A stretch of 64,000 nt of DNA from JAUVXJ01 sp034411995. GTDB lineage: Bacteria; Chloroflexota; Anaerolineae; UBA7937; B3-Chlor. Below are positions 52,412 through 61,322 of this stretch, in pieces. Below the pieces are notes generated by a model that worked only from the letters and a program-made list of their open reading frames with translations, made no database searches and was not told the DNA's origin. Each line of letters starts with the position of its first letter. Position 1 is the stretch's first letter. Made by a program: the position numbers and the translations under genes. Location: positions 132,189 through 196,188 of the forward strand of contig DAOUME010000020.1 of assembly GCA_034411995.1 (NCBI GenBank), written 5' to 3'.

Positions 52412-52906
52412 TAGCCCACTCTCCTCAGTTCTTGGTCTCGCGCCCGCCCGAGCCACCCGGCGAAAACTCACAACCTCTGGACGCAAACCTGAGCAGGCGT
52501 CACCGGCAGAAGCCGGACTGCCGCCACCGCTTAGCGCGCGACATGCCCGGCTCCCTGGGCGCCGGGACAACCACCCGCTCCCACGACGAAAAGCCGTAAC
52601 CAAGCGCCCGACGCCAGCCTCACGGTGCGATTCCCGAAGCGCCATTGTCCCGCAAAGCCCGGCAGGCCTAGAGCCGCTCCAGCGAATCGCCGGCCAACCT
52701 TCGCCTTTCGACGACGCTGCGGCCTACCATGCTCAAGAAGGGCGGCTCTACCCCCTGCCGTCGCTGCTCCCTCAAGGCGCCCCAAGACCCCGGCCTGCGC
52801 AGACCACCATCGAATCTGCGAACCAGGGACACCGTTACACTATCCGGGCCGATCCGGCATCCGTGGAGGCTCACGACCTTGAGCGCTGGTCAGCATTGTT
52901 CCGGCT
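52412..52906 (-). other. GC-rich spacer upstream of the aminotransferase
   Basis: About 495 bases with no supported gene. The minus-strand leader has a perfect CGGCAG/CTGCCG hairpin near 52505-52525 and is GC-rich throughout. I looked for known riboswitch signatures without success. It might carry a promoter or a structured leader. Confidence 0.35.
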
Positions 52907-54145
52907 CTATTCCAGTATGCTGACCTCCTCGAGGATGTTGACGTTCCTCTTGCTTAACTCGGCCACGAAGCTCGGGTACAGCTCTCCGCTTATCGCATCC
53001 TCCGGAGCAACTATTCCCTTGTCGGCTATCTGACCGGTCGCTACCATTCTCGCAGCTATGGCCACCGGGAAGCCCGTCACTCGCGCCATCGAGGTGAACC
53101 CCTCGTCGCGGGCCACTTCATCCCACATGAAGTATTCGACCGTGGCTTTCTTGCCGCCTTTGGTTCCCATGACCGTGTTGTACATCACGCAAGCGTCGGC
53201 CTCGCCCTCCAACGGCTTTAGCTTCGGAGTGATCATCTCCAAAAGGAACTCTCGCGGCACGATCTGCTTGCCCTGATATTCCACCGGCTCCAGATCCAGC
53301 AAGCCGATCTCCTTCAACGTGTCCACGCCCGCATAGTGACCAGGCCACCTCACGGTCTTCTCGCTGAAACGGCTCAGCCCCCTCCTGGTGTAGTTGAAGC
53401 TCGGCATCCCAGGCGTCACCGCGCACTCCAGCTCCTCGTCCCTCCCGAACTTGGTGAACCGGAACTTCTCTCGCTCGATCAGCGCGTCCACCTCCACCAG
53501 CTCCCCGTCCCTGATCACGTCCAGCTTGACCATGTATTCCCTCAGTACGTGCTCAAAGGCCCACGTGATCATGTACTTCAGCGGATGGTTCTCCGCCGCG
53601 GCCTTCGACGGTATGCCCCCGACCCTCGCCACTGCCCACTCAGCCTTGTCTAGCTTCCTTATCCCTTCGCCGGTGGTCACATTGCTTAGACCAGGGGCAA
53701 AACCCATGCCGTCTACGACCGTCACAGCGTTTTGGATAGCCGTCTCGTGGATCCAGTCCCCATATTCATTCAGACTCACGCCCTCCGGCAGCATCAGCCC
53801 CTCGGTCTCGTACCGGTCAGGGCGCCGGTGATACTCCTCAAGCATGTCCACGACGTGGAGACCAGCCTTTACTGCGCTGTGCATCAGCCTGTAGCTCCGT
53901 CTCCTGTCCGGTAGAGCAATCACTCCCACGTCGTACATCTTCATTACTCTCTTGGTCTCCTCCTCGTCGAGGATATCCAGGGGCTGTGGCACTACCCTAT
54001 CGCTGCCGATGAAGGCCTTGGTCCTCTCCAGAGAATCCTTCCCGCGGCCCGCGATGGCTACCTCCTCCACCTCGTCGTCTTGAGCCAGGTCCCAGGCGAC
54101 TGCCCGCCCTATCGCTCCCGAGCCTCCAAATACGACAACCTTCAC
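52907..54145 (-). CDS. Saccharopine dehydrogenase-like oxidoreductase
   Basis: 412 residues from GTG 54145, chosen because AGGAGG lies 8 bases upstream; a GTG at 54154 overlaps that ribosome site. Rossmann fold at the N-terminus: VVVFGGSGAIGRAVAWDLAQ, then EVAIAGRGKDSLERTKAFIG. The central substrate region has VVDGMGFAPGLSNVT. The family includes lysine-6-dehydrogenase, saccharopine and carboxynorspermidine enzymes. The function may be the oxidation or reduction of an amino acid or its imine. It sits between the aminotransferase and the M20 enzyme. Confidence 0.82.
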   Translation of the reverse strand: MKVVVFGGSGAIGRAVAWDLAQDDEVEEVAIAGRGKDSLERTKAFIGSDRVVPQPLDILDEEETKRVMKMYDVGVIALPDRRRSYRLMHSAVKAGLHVVDMLEEYHRRPDRYETEGLMLPEGVSLNEYGDWIHETAIQNAVTVVDGMGFAPGLSNVTTGEGIRKLDKAEWAVARVGGIPSKAAAENHPLKYMITWAFEHVLREYMVKLDVIRDGELVEVDALIEREKFRFTKFGRDEELECAVTPGMPSFNYTRRGLSRFSEKTVRWPGHYAGVDTLKEIGLLDLEPVEYQGKQIVPREFLLEMITPKLKPLEGEADACVMYNTVMGTKGGKKATVEYFMWDEVARDEGFTSMARVTGFPVAIAARMVATGQIADKGIVAPEDAISGELYPSFVAELSKRNVNILEEVSILE

Positions 54146-54581
54146 TGTACACACCTCCTATGGGTATTGCGCCCACGGTGCCCCGTGGCCCCGAGCGTCA
54201 CAGCAGACGAAGGGACACGTGCCTCCGGCCCCAGCCCACTCAAGCCGGGAAACGGGCCCTCTGTCTCTGAGGTCTATGATCGACCACCACCCGTGTTGCG
54301 GGCGTCACGCCCTCCATGTCCTTTTCTGCCGCTTCTCCCCCGGGCATCCCCCGTTTGTCGAGATAACGTGGTGCCTCGGTGATCGGAGAAAGACAGCGGC
54401 ACGTCGCACGTTCTCTATCGCGGGCCGCGGTTTCCGGATGACCGCCGCTGCATCCCGGCGACAAGTAGCCGTGTACGTCATCCTCGACTTCGAGGAGCCC
54501 CGACCCGAGCCTCGGCTCCCCGGCGATAGGAGAGCGGTCCCCTTCCCCTCTCGGCCTCCGCCAGGCCCAGGTGATCGCTTC
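54146..54581. other. Spacer of about 435 bases
   Basis: No supported gene. Only the AGGAGGT of the saccharopine gene is seen at 54153-54159. A promoter may lie here but no clear -10/-35 pair was read. Confidence 0.35.
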
Positions 54582-55790
54582 TCAACTATGCGCCCCGCGC
54601 CGCGAGCCTGCGAGTCTGGAAAGCATGTCCAGGGCAGCCTGTGCCAGGACCGCCGCCCCGATGGGGAGCGCCTCCTCATCGATATCGAAGAGGGCAGTAT
54701 GTGTCGGACGAGTCTCCCCCTTCTTCGTCCCCAGGTAGAACATCGCACCCGGGGCCTCCCGGGCGAGGATGGAGAAATCCTCCCCTCCCATCTCTGGTTT
54801 CATAGGCAGGACGTACCCCTTACCCACGATAGCGACCGCTGCCCGGCGCACTACTTCGCTCACCCCCTCATCATTCACGAGGGTCGGGCTGCTGGCCCTC
54901 GTGGTCAGCTCGAAGTCGCCACCCAGGGTCCTGGTCACTTCGAGACACCTGGTCAAGTCCCCGAGCAGTTTCTCCCTCACTCCCCTGTCCAGAGCTCTAA
55001 TGGTCCCCGACATCCTCACCTGAGACGGGATGACGTTGCTGGCCGTCCCCCCGCTGATCGTAGATACCGAGATCAGTGCTGGCCCTGCCGGATCGACGCG
55101 GCGGGAGAGGCTCCCGTGCAGCGCGGAGATCACCTGGGCCGACAGGAAGATGGGATTCAGTCCCTGATGGGGGTAGGCGGCGTGACAGCCCACACCCTGG
55201 ATGATAGCTTGCCAAGTGTCGACGGACGCGAAGATGGGTCCGGGGCTGATCAGCACATAGCCCGTCTCTGTCTCGTCGTGCACGTGAAGGCACAAGATCG
55301 CATGCACGCCCTCCATGGCACCGGACTCCACCACACGAGCAGCTCCGGTCTTTCCATCCTCGTCTTCCACCTCTTCCGAAGGCTGGAACAGGAACCGAAC
55401 CTGGCCAGGCAACCTGGCATCCCGCAGGAGTCTGGCCGCGCCGAGTACCATGGCCACGTGCGCATCGTGGCCACAGGCATGCATCACCCCCGGCACCTGA
55501 GACGCGTAGGGCACTCTGTTCAACTCCTGGATGGGCAGGGCGTCCATGTCTGCCCGGATGCCCACGCACGGACCTGCATCGCCCAGGTACCCGATCACCC
55601 CTGTCTTCCCAACCTCCGTCTTTACTCTGATTCCCAGTGAGTCCAGAGTCTCGGCAATCAGGGCCGCGGTCCGGGTCTCCCGAAAGCCCAGCTCAGGACG
55701 TTGATGGATGGCGCGCCGCAGCCGAACCATCTCGGACAGCAATTCATTGGCTCTCTGTAGCATCTTGGCCTCTGGGCTGTGTAGCGTCAT
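54582..55790 (-). CDS. M20 family metallo-amidohydrolase (N-acyl amino acid hydrolase type)
   Basis: 402 residues from ATG 55790; ATG 55763 with GAGG 5 bases upstream is an alternative. Metal and catalytic signature: MRLRRAIHQRPELGFRET type start (here VRLRRAIHQRPELGFRET), VMHACGHDAHVAMVLGAARL, then the PSEEVEDEDG glutamate pair and MGGEDFSILAREAPGAMFYL. This is the amidohydrolase (hippuricase/IAA-amino acid hydrolase) branch of M20. It cleaves N-acyl bonds of amino acids or short peptides, releasing a free amino acid. Probably cytoplasmic, as no signal peptide is present. Confidence 0.9.
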   Translation of the reverse strand: MTLHSPEAKMLQRANELLSEMVRLRRAIHQRPELGFRETRTAALIAETLDSLGIRVKTEVGKTGVIGYLGDAGPCVGIRADMDALPIQELNRVPYASQVPGVMHACGHDAHVAMVLGAARLLRDARLPGQVRFLFQPSEEVEDEDGKTGAARVVESGAMEGVHAILCLHVHDETETGYVLISPGPIFASVDTWQAIIQGVGCHAAYPHQGLNPIFLSAQVISALHGSLSRRVDPAGPALISVSTISGGTASNVIPSQVRMSGTIRALDRGVREKLLGDLTRCLEVTRTLGGDFELTTRASSPTLVNDEGVSEVVRRAAVAIVGKGYVLPMKPEMGGEDFSILAREAPGAMFYLGTKKGETRPTHTALFDIDEEALPIGAAVLAQAALDMLSRLAGSRRGAHS

Positions 55791-55991
55791 GCTGACAAGA
55801 CCGGTGCAGCAGGCGGACTTCCTGTCCGCATTGCGGGGCGAGCGCGAACACTGAGACGGTTGTTCGTCGGCCTCGAACGGACCGAGGTCCTGAGCGTTTC
55901 CCTGCTCGAAGTATGCGCGCGCCTGGGAGGGCTCAGCAGCCTTTCTTCAGACTGGCGCAGCGCTCACTGCTTCGTCCCTGCTTCCTGGCCC
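55791..55991 (-). other. Spacer between the M20 and ATC-hydrolase genes
   Basis: About 200 bases with no gene or clear signal. Confidence 0.3.
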
Positions 55992-57128
55992 CTAGGAACC
56001 CATCGTATAGGCGAACCTGGATCTCGGGTCTCCACGCTCCAAGAGCAGAGGAATGGCCAGCCTGATGGATGGCTCGTAGGCTTCAGCCTGAGCGGGCAAC
56101 GCCTCATCGTACATCACGGCCGCGTACTCTCCGGTACCCAAGCTCTCGAACATGGTGAAGTACGCGGAGGAAGTCACGTCCATGGTATGCCGTTGTGGGT
56201 CGAGGGTCACGTTCTCGGCGACCCAGGCATCACGGGCGGACGGATCGTCGAAATAGGTGACGAACGTATCCAGGTTTAGCGGCCAACCTCTGGATTGGTG
56301 GTCCTCACGCATCTCCTTGCCGCGCCAGCTCCCCCAGTCGTGCATAGCTCGTCTCACGATCTCCCTCGTCCGCTCCTGCCCTTGAGCCCTCAGCAGGCCA
56401 TCGACAACGTAATGATAGAAGATGACGTGACCCCGCGATAGTTCACGATACGAGGCAGCTGCGTCGGCCTTTTTCGGTCCGCGCTCCCCTACCAACGGCT
56501 TTCCGGCTTCCCTCGCCAGTTCGGACACCCGCTCCGCCTGGTGCGCGGCCATTTCGGCCGCTTCCCGGGACATGGAGAATCGAAAGACGCACTTGCTTTC
56601 TCCTCGAGTCAAGAGCGCCGGATACCACACGGCGATGGCGGGATTGAACTCGGACGCGATGGCCTTGTGCACCTCTTCGCACATGGCCATAGCCAGCGGC
56701 TGAGGGCACAGGGTACCCATCTGGTCATAGAACGAGCAATCGGGCACCTCGAACGCAACGTAGTGGGGGTCTCTATCCTGGTAGCCCATGCTGACCGCCT
56801 CGTCGGTAGAGTAGTCCCAGTAGTCCAGCAGATGGACTGCGTCGAGCGGGAGCCCGCGCCTCTCTACCTCCCTGCGCATCTCGTTTCCTCTGTAGCGACC
56901 CAGTCGCTGGACAATCCGCCGCATCAACGGCTCTGCTCTATCCATGCCGAGCGCTCGGCTCATCTCGCTCGCCAGGAAGGAGAAACAAGAGCCATCGAGC
57001 CTTGAGATCGCCAGGCCGACTTCCTCGGCCGTAGCCTCAAGATGGCCTCCCTGGCCTGGTTCGGCCCCTCGATCCAGCATTTGATCTACCAGATTGGAGT
57101 AAGTGGCCGCCACGTACCCTTCTGTCAT
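55992..57128 (-). CDS. Tandem ATC-hydrolase-like protein (L-2-amino-thiazoline-4-carboxylic acid hydrolase family)
   Basis: 378 residues from ATG 57128, with GGAGG 8 bases upstream. Two homologous domains lie in tandem, about 67-185 and 250-378. Both start with a short helix ending in (Y/W)RG(N/K)EMR, both contain an (R/S)RG(L/W)PL(D/N) link and a Y/TYWDYSTDE- or TYFDDPSAR-like acidic strand, and end in a (P/A)xxxRG(E/D)...FxxxM strand. Domain 1 has HYVAFEVPDCSFYDQMGTLC, as in ATC hydrolases of the L-cysteine pathway in Pseudomonas. Family members open ring thiazolines or hydrolyse related amides. The duplication is unusual. The cluster is therefore geared to cyclic or modified amino acids. 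Confidence 0.72.
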   Translation of the reverse strand: MTEGYVAATYSNLVDQMLDRGAEPGQGGHLEATAEEVGLAISRLDGSCFSFLASEMSRALGMDRAEPLMRRIVQRLGRYRGNEMRREVERRGLPLDAVHLLDYWDYSTDEAVSMGYQDRDPHYVAFEVPDCSFYDQMGTLCPQPLAMAMCEEVHKAIASEFNPAIAVWYPALLTRGESKCVFRFSMSREAAEMAAHQAERVSELAREAGKPLVGERGPKKADAAASYRELSRGHVIFYHYVVDGLLRAQGQERTREIVRRAMHDWGSWRGKEMREDHQSRGWPLNLDTFVTYFDDPSARDAWVAENVTLDPQRHTMDVTSSAYFTMFESLGTGEYAAVMYDEALPAQAEAYEPSIRLAIPLLLERGDPRSRFAYTMGS

Positions 57129-57284
57129 GCTCGTTGCCTCCTTGGTGTCACGCTGGGACCTCCGCGCGGAGACGTCGCGGTCAGCCCACCGACGTTCCTC
57201 CGTGTCGATTCAGTGCTAAGAGTGACAACTGGCTGGCGTCTTCGCAAGCGATCCGCCGCCTTCTGGGAATGTCCATGTCGCCGC
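57129..57284 (-). other. Spacer downstream of the transporter genes
   Basis: About 155 bases, no gene or clear terminator recognised. Confidence 0.3.
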
Positions 57285-58274
57285 TCAGAGGTGGCACGCT
57301 ACCAGGTGGCCGTTTCCCGAGTCCACCAACTGAGGTGCCGCTCTGCTACAATCGTCAGCGGCCCGGGGACATCGCGGATGGAAGGCGCATCCTGGCGGGG
57401 GATCAGCCGGGTCCGGCACACTACCACCCAGGATGATGCGCTGTCGACGCAGCTCAGCGTCGAGCGATGGCGTCGACGAAAGCAGTACCTCTGTATATGG
57501 GTGCAAGGGATGGTCGAAGACCTCGTCGGCGCTGCCGCGCTCTACTACCCTGCCCAGGTAGAGCACGGCGATGGCGTCACTCACGTGATGGACCAAGGTC
57601 AGATTGTGGGAAATGAAAAGGTAGGTGAGCTCCAGATCGCGCTGCAACTCCTTCAGCAAGTTGATGATCTGCGCTTGCACAGAAACGTCCAGTGCCGCAG
57701 TAGGCTCGTCCAGCACAAGGAATCTCGGTTCGAGAGCCAGCGCTCGCGCGATAGCGATGCGCTGCAATTGTCCCCCAGAGAATTCGTGGGGATAGCGATA
57801 GAGGTGGCCGGCGGCCATGCCCACCTGCTCCAGCAGCTCGACTACCCGATCTCTTACCTGACCGCTGTTCATCGAGCGGTGGGTACGAAGCGGCTCACCC
57901 ACGATCCTGAGCACACTCATGCGCGGGTCCAGCGAGGAGTAGGGGTTCTGAAACACTATCTGCATGTCTCGTCGCAGCAGCCTCAATTGCCGCCCGGGCA
58001 AGCCCAAGATGTTGACGCCCTCAAAGAACACCTCTCCCGCAGTCGGCTCGATGATCCTCAGCATACAACGCGCCAAAGTCGTCTTGCCGCAACCCGACTC
58101 CCCCACCACCCCCATCGTACGCGTCCGCTCCAGGTCCAGGGACACCCCGTCCAGGGCGCGCACGGGACGTTGATTGTGCTTGAGCAACCCGCCGCGTTGG
58201 ACAAAGTGCTTCACCAGGTTCCTCACGCTTACCAGGAGGCTGCCTGGCTCGCTACTGTGCAGAGTCTCGCTCAT
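57285..58274 (-). CDS. dppF: Peptide/nickel-type ABC transporter ATP-binding protein (OppF/DppF-like)
   Basis: 329 residues from ATG 58274 (AGAGGTGAG upstream). Walker A VGESGCGKTTLARCML, signature FSGGQLQRIAIARAL, Walker B FLVLDEPTAALDVS. The C-terminal GCAFHPRCPRAAD block is the cysteine-containing extension of Opp/Dpp proteins. It pairs with the next gene to energise uptake. Eleven bases separate it from the OppD-like stop. Confidence 0.92.
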   Translation of the reverse strand: MSETLHSSEPGSLLVSVRNLVKHFVQRGGLLKHNQRPVRALDGVSLDLERTRTMGVVGESGCGKTTLARCMLRIIEPTAGEVFFEGVNILGLPGRQLRLLRRDMQIVFQNPYSSLDPRMSVLRIVGEPLRTHRSMNSGQVRDRVVELLEQVGMAAGHLYRYPHEFSGGQLQRIAIARALALEPRFLVLDEPTAALDVSVQAQIINLLKELQRDLELTYLFISHNLTLVHHVSDAIAVLYLGRVVERGSADEVFDHPLHPYTEVLLSSTPSLDAELRRQRIILGGSVPDPADPPPGCAFHPRCPRAADDCSRAAPQLVDSGNGHLVACHL

Positions 58275-58285
58275 CTCACCTCTAA

Positions 58286-59248
58286 TCACGTATACAAGAA
58301 ACAGGCAACGGTATGTCCTTCTCCCACACAGACCCTCGGCGGTCGTTGGTCGCACACGTCCATAACCTCGAGGCAGCGGGGCCTGAAAGAGCAGCTCTCC
58401 AGCGTCTGCAACCCACTCGGGACATCACCCGGAATGGCCTCCAAAGGTTCGCCTCGGCTGTCACGCCGGGGGCTGGCCTTCAGCAAGGCCCGAGTGTACG
58501 GATGTTTGGCCTGTTGCAGGATGTCATCGACACGGCCAACTTCCACGACCTGCCCAGCGTAGAGCACAGCCACGCGTTGACACAACTCTGCCACCACGGC
58601 CAGATCATGAGTGATCATCAGAATCGCGACGCCCTCCCTGTCTCTCAGGCGGCGGAGCAGATCCAGGATCTGAGCCTGGACAGTCACGTCCAGGTCCGTG
58701 GTGGGCTCGTCGGCAATCAGCAAGTCGGCGCCACACGAGAGGGCAATGGCAATGCTCACCCTCTGCTTCATGCCCCCGCTCAGCTCGTGTGGGTAGGTCC
58801 CGAGGATCCTGGCCGGATCGGGCAACTCAACCGTGTGCAGCATTTCCAGGGCTCTCTGCCGGATCCTCTTCTGGTCACCTCCTTCGTGCCGCTGCATGAT
58901 CATTTCGATCTGCTGTCCCACCGTGAACAGGGGGTTCAGCGAGGCACCTGGGTCCTGGAAGATCATAGCCACTCGCGCCCCTCTGATTTCCTGGAGGTAA
59001 GACTCCGGCTTCGTCAACAGGTCTTCGCCGTCGAACAGTATCTCGCCGGACACGACCTCCCCACCCTCGGGGATCAGACCCAGAATCGACAGTCCCGTCA
59101 GTGACTTGCCGCAGCCCGTCTCGCCGACCAGCCCCAGTATCTCCCTCCTATAGACTTCGAGATTGATGCCGTTGAGCGCCCGTACAACTCCCGCGTACGT
59201 GCGGAAGTGCAAGTGCAAGTCTCGAACAGCGACCAGTGGTTCCTCCAC
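58286..59248 (-). CDS. dppD: Peptide/nickel-type ABC transporter ATP-binding protein (OppD/DppD-like)
   Basis: 320 residues from GTG 59248 (GGAGG 6 bases upstream). Walker A GETGCGKSLTGLSIL, signature LSGGMKQRVSIAIAL, Walker B LLIADEPTTDLDVTVQ. The C-terminal SFRPRCLEV block is the Opp-type extension. The start follows the DppC stop directly, so dppBCDF form one operon. Confidence 0.92.
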   Translation of the reverse strand: MEEPLVAVRDLHLHFRTYAGVVRALNGINLEVYRREILGLVGETGCGKSLTGLSILGLIPEGGEVVSGEILFDGEDLLTKPESYLQEIRGARVAMIFQDPGASLNPLFTVGQQIEMIMQRHEGGDQKRIRQRALEMLHTVELPDPARILGTYPHELSGGMKQRVSIAIALSCGADLLIADEPTTDLDVTVQAQILDLLRRLRDREGVAILMITHDLAVVAELCQRVAVLYAGQVVEVGRVDDILQQAKHPYTRALLKASPRRDSRGEPLEAIPGDVPSGLQTLESCSFRPRCLEVMDVCDQRPPRVCVGEGHTVACFLYT

Positions 59249-60154
59249 CTAGGCCCTCCTTCTGGACCGCGGGTCGAAGACGTCGCGCACACCGTCGCCC
59301 AGGAGATTGAAGCAGATCGCGACAGTCAAGATGGCCAGCCCCGGGAAGAGGGCGAACCATGGCGCCTCCGTAAAGTAGACCCTGGCCACAGTCAGCATGT
59401 TGCCCCAATCGGGGTGCGGCAACTGTACCCCCAGGCCCACAAAGCTCAGCGCTGTGCCCATGAGGATTGCCGAGCCAATGTCCATGGTGGCCTGCACCAG
59501 ACACGGAGTGAGAACATTCGGCAGGATGTGCTCGCGGATCGTAATCAGATCGCGAACCCCGATGGCTTTCGCCGCCTCGACGAAAGTCTGCTCCCTGAGT
59601 GATACGGCCTGTGCCCGCGCCAGACGCGTATACCAGGGCCACCAGGTTAGCGCGATAGCGATCATGGCATTCGCCAAGCTGGCGCCTAGCGCCGCACTGA
59701 TGGCAATCGCCAAGAGCAGAGCAGGGACAGAGAGAAAGACGTCAGTGATGCGCATGACTAGCTGGTCGATCTGTCCCCCGAAATAGCCGGCAATGGCCCC
59801 CAATGGTGTGCCCACGATCATCGCTATGGCCACCACCATAAAGCCTATCCCCAGCGAGGGCCGACTTCCCATCAGGATTCGCGCCAGCACGTCGCGACCG
59901 AGATCGTCGGTACCCAGCAGATGTGCTCGGCTGGGTGGGCTCAGCTTCTCCCCCAGATTAGCCTCGCCCATCCCCTGTCTGGGGTATGGGGTAAGCCGAG
60001 GGGCGAACACGGCAGCGAAGACAAAGGCTACAATGATAAACAGGCTGGCCAACGCCATCCGATCTCGCCGGAAGGCACGCCACATAAGCCCGTATTCCTC
60101 AAAGCGCGAGCCCCAAGCGCCAAGTGGCTTCTTCATCCTTTGTTGCTGAAACAT
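59249..60154 (-). CDS. dppC: ABC transporter permease (OppC/DppC-like)
   Basis: 301 residues. Five to six membrane helices after a cytoplasmic N-terminus (helix 1 at about 33-53). The EAA-type loop is in EAAKAIGVRDLITIREHILP. The GGAGGTG is 11 bases upstream of ATG 60154. It forms the pore with DppB. Confidence 0.92.
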   Translation of the reverse strand: MFQQQRMKKPLGAWGSRFEEYGLMWRAFRRDRMALASLFIIVAFVFAAVFAPRLTPYPRQGMGEANLGEKLSPPSRAHLLGTDDLGRDVLARILMGSRPSLGIGFMVVAIAMIVGTPLGAIAGYFGGQIDQLVMRITDVFLSVPALLLAIAISAALGASLANAMIAIALTWWPWYTRLARAQAVSLREQTFVEAAKAIGVRDLITIREHILPNVLTPCLVQATMDIGSAILMGTALSFVGLGVQLPHPDWGNMLTVARVYFTEAPWFALFPGLAILTVAICFNLLGDGVRDVFDPRSRRRA

Positions 60155-60178
60155 TACAGAGGATACACCTCCTTGCTG

Positions 60179-61201
60179 CTATTGCAGACTCACCCGCGGA
60201 TCGATCAGAGCCTGCAGCAGGTCCAGAACCAGATTGACGAAGACGTAGAAAACGGTAACCACCAAAGCCACCGACACGATGACGGGAAAATCGATGTTCA
60301 AGACGGCGTTCGTCAGATAAGTACCTAAACCTGGCCAAAGGAACACGATCTCCACCAGCATGGCGCCAGTTATCTGCCACACAAACGTGAGCCCCAGCAC
60401 CATCAGCGTGGGCACCACGGCGTTCTTCAGGGCCAGTTTGAAGTAGATCGTCCGTGTCTTCAACCCGGCCGCCCTCGCCGCCACAATGTACTTCTGCTCC
60501 AAGACCTCCACCATGTTGGCCCTGGTCATGCGTATGCTCAAGCCAATGCCATAGCTTGCCAGAGTGACTGACGGAAGGAAAAGATGCACCAGCGCGTCGC
60601 GGAAGGCGACCCAGTTGCCTGTCACGGCGGTGTCTATCAAATAGAAGCCAGTGATCTGCTGGATCGGGGCAAACAAGCTGATATCACGGCTAACCCGACC
60701 GCCAAGGGGCAAAAGGCCTAGTTCGCGAACGAAAAGCAACTGAAAGATGAGAGCTAGCCAGAATACTGGCACGGATACACTTGTCACTGCGAATATGCGG
60801 CTGAAGTGGTCGATCAGGCTGTCCTTCCACGCCGCAGAAAGAACGCCCAGGGGAACGCCAATGATCACTGTGATCACCATACTGAAGATCACCAGCTCGA
60901 GCGTCGCCGGCAGAAAGACCCGCAGCTCCTCCACGATGGGCCGGTGGGATTTGACGGAAACGCCGAAGTTTCCGGTCACAACATCCCCCAGGTAGCGCAA
61001 GTACTGCTCATACAGAGGTCGGTCTAGCCCCAACTTGACGCGAGCCTGCTCCACCTGCTCCGGCCTGGCGCGTGGCCCAACCCAGATCCGCGCCGGGTCG
61101 GACGGAACCAGACGCGCGATCACAAATGTCAACATCGACACCCCGATCAACACGACGATAGCGAGGAAAAGGCGCCGCAGCACGTACTCAGCTCTTCCCA
61201 C
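60179..61201 (-). CDS. dppB: ABC transporter permease (OppB/DppB-like)
   Basis: 340 residues from GTG 61201 (GAGGT upstream). Typical OppB layout: N-terminal helix, ATLELVIFSMVITVIIGVPL, the EAA-type block AARAAGLKTRTIYFKLALKN and the C-terminal helices. It lies 24 bases upstream of dppC. Confidence 0.92.
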   Translation of the reverse strand: MGRAEYVLRRLFLAIVVLIGVSMLTFVIARLVPSDPARIWVGPRARPEQVEQARVKLGLDRPLYEQYLRYLGDVVTGNFGVSVKSHRPIVEELRVFLPATLELVIFSMVITVIIGVPLGVLSAAWKDSLIDHFSRIFAVTSVSVPVFWLALIFQLLFVRELGLLPLGGRVSRDISLFAPIQQITGFYLIDTAVTGNWVAFRDALVHLFLPSVTLASYGIGLSIRMTRANMVEVLEQKYIVAARAAGLKTRTIYFKLALKNAVVPTLMVLGLTFVWQITGAMLVEIVFLWPGLGTYLTNAVLNIDFPVIVSVALVVTVFYVFVNLVLDLLQALIDPRVSLQ

Positions 61202-61322
61202 AACAATACCTCAACAGGAGCGCGCAGGGGCCACCGGCAGTGCGGGCCGGCTAGACCCCTGCGCCATCCGTAGCGGCTTGACCCAGCCGCACCACTCGAA
61301 CTACAGGAGGCAACAAACAGCC
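61202..61322 (-). other. Spacer between dppA and dppB
   Basis: About 120 bases. No strong hairpin was seen, though a partial terminator between the binding protein and the permease genes is common in such operons. Confidence 0.3.

Noticed and set aside
52412..52906. Riboswitch in the leader of the aminotransferase gene
   Set aside because: I searched by eye for TPP, SAM, cobalamin, glycine, T-box and guanidine signatures and found none.
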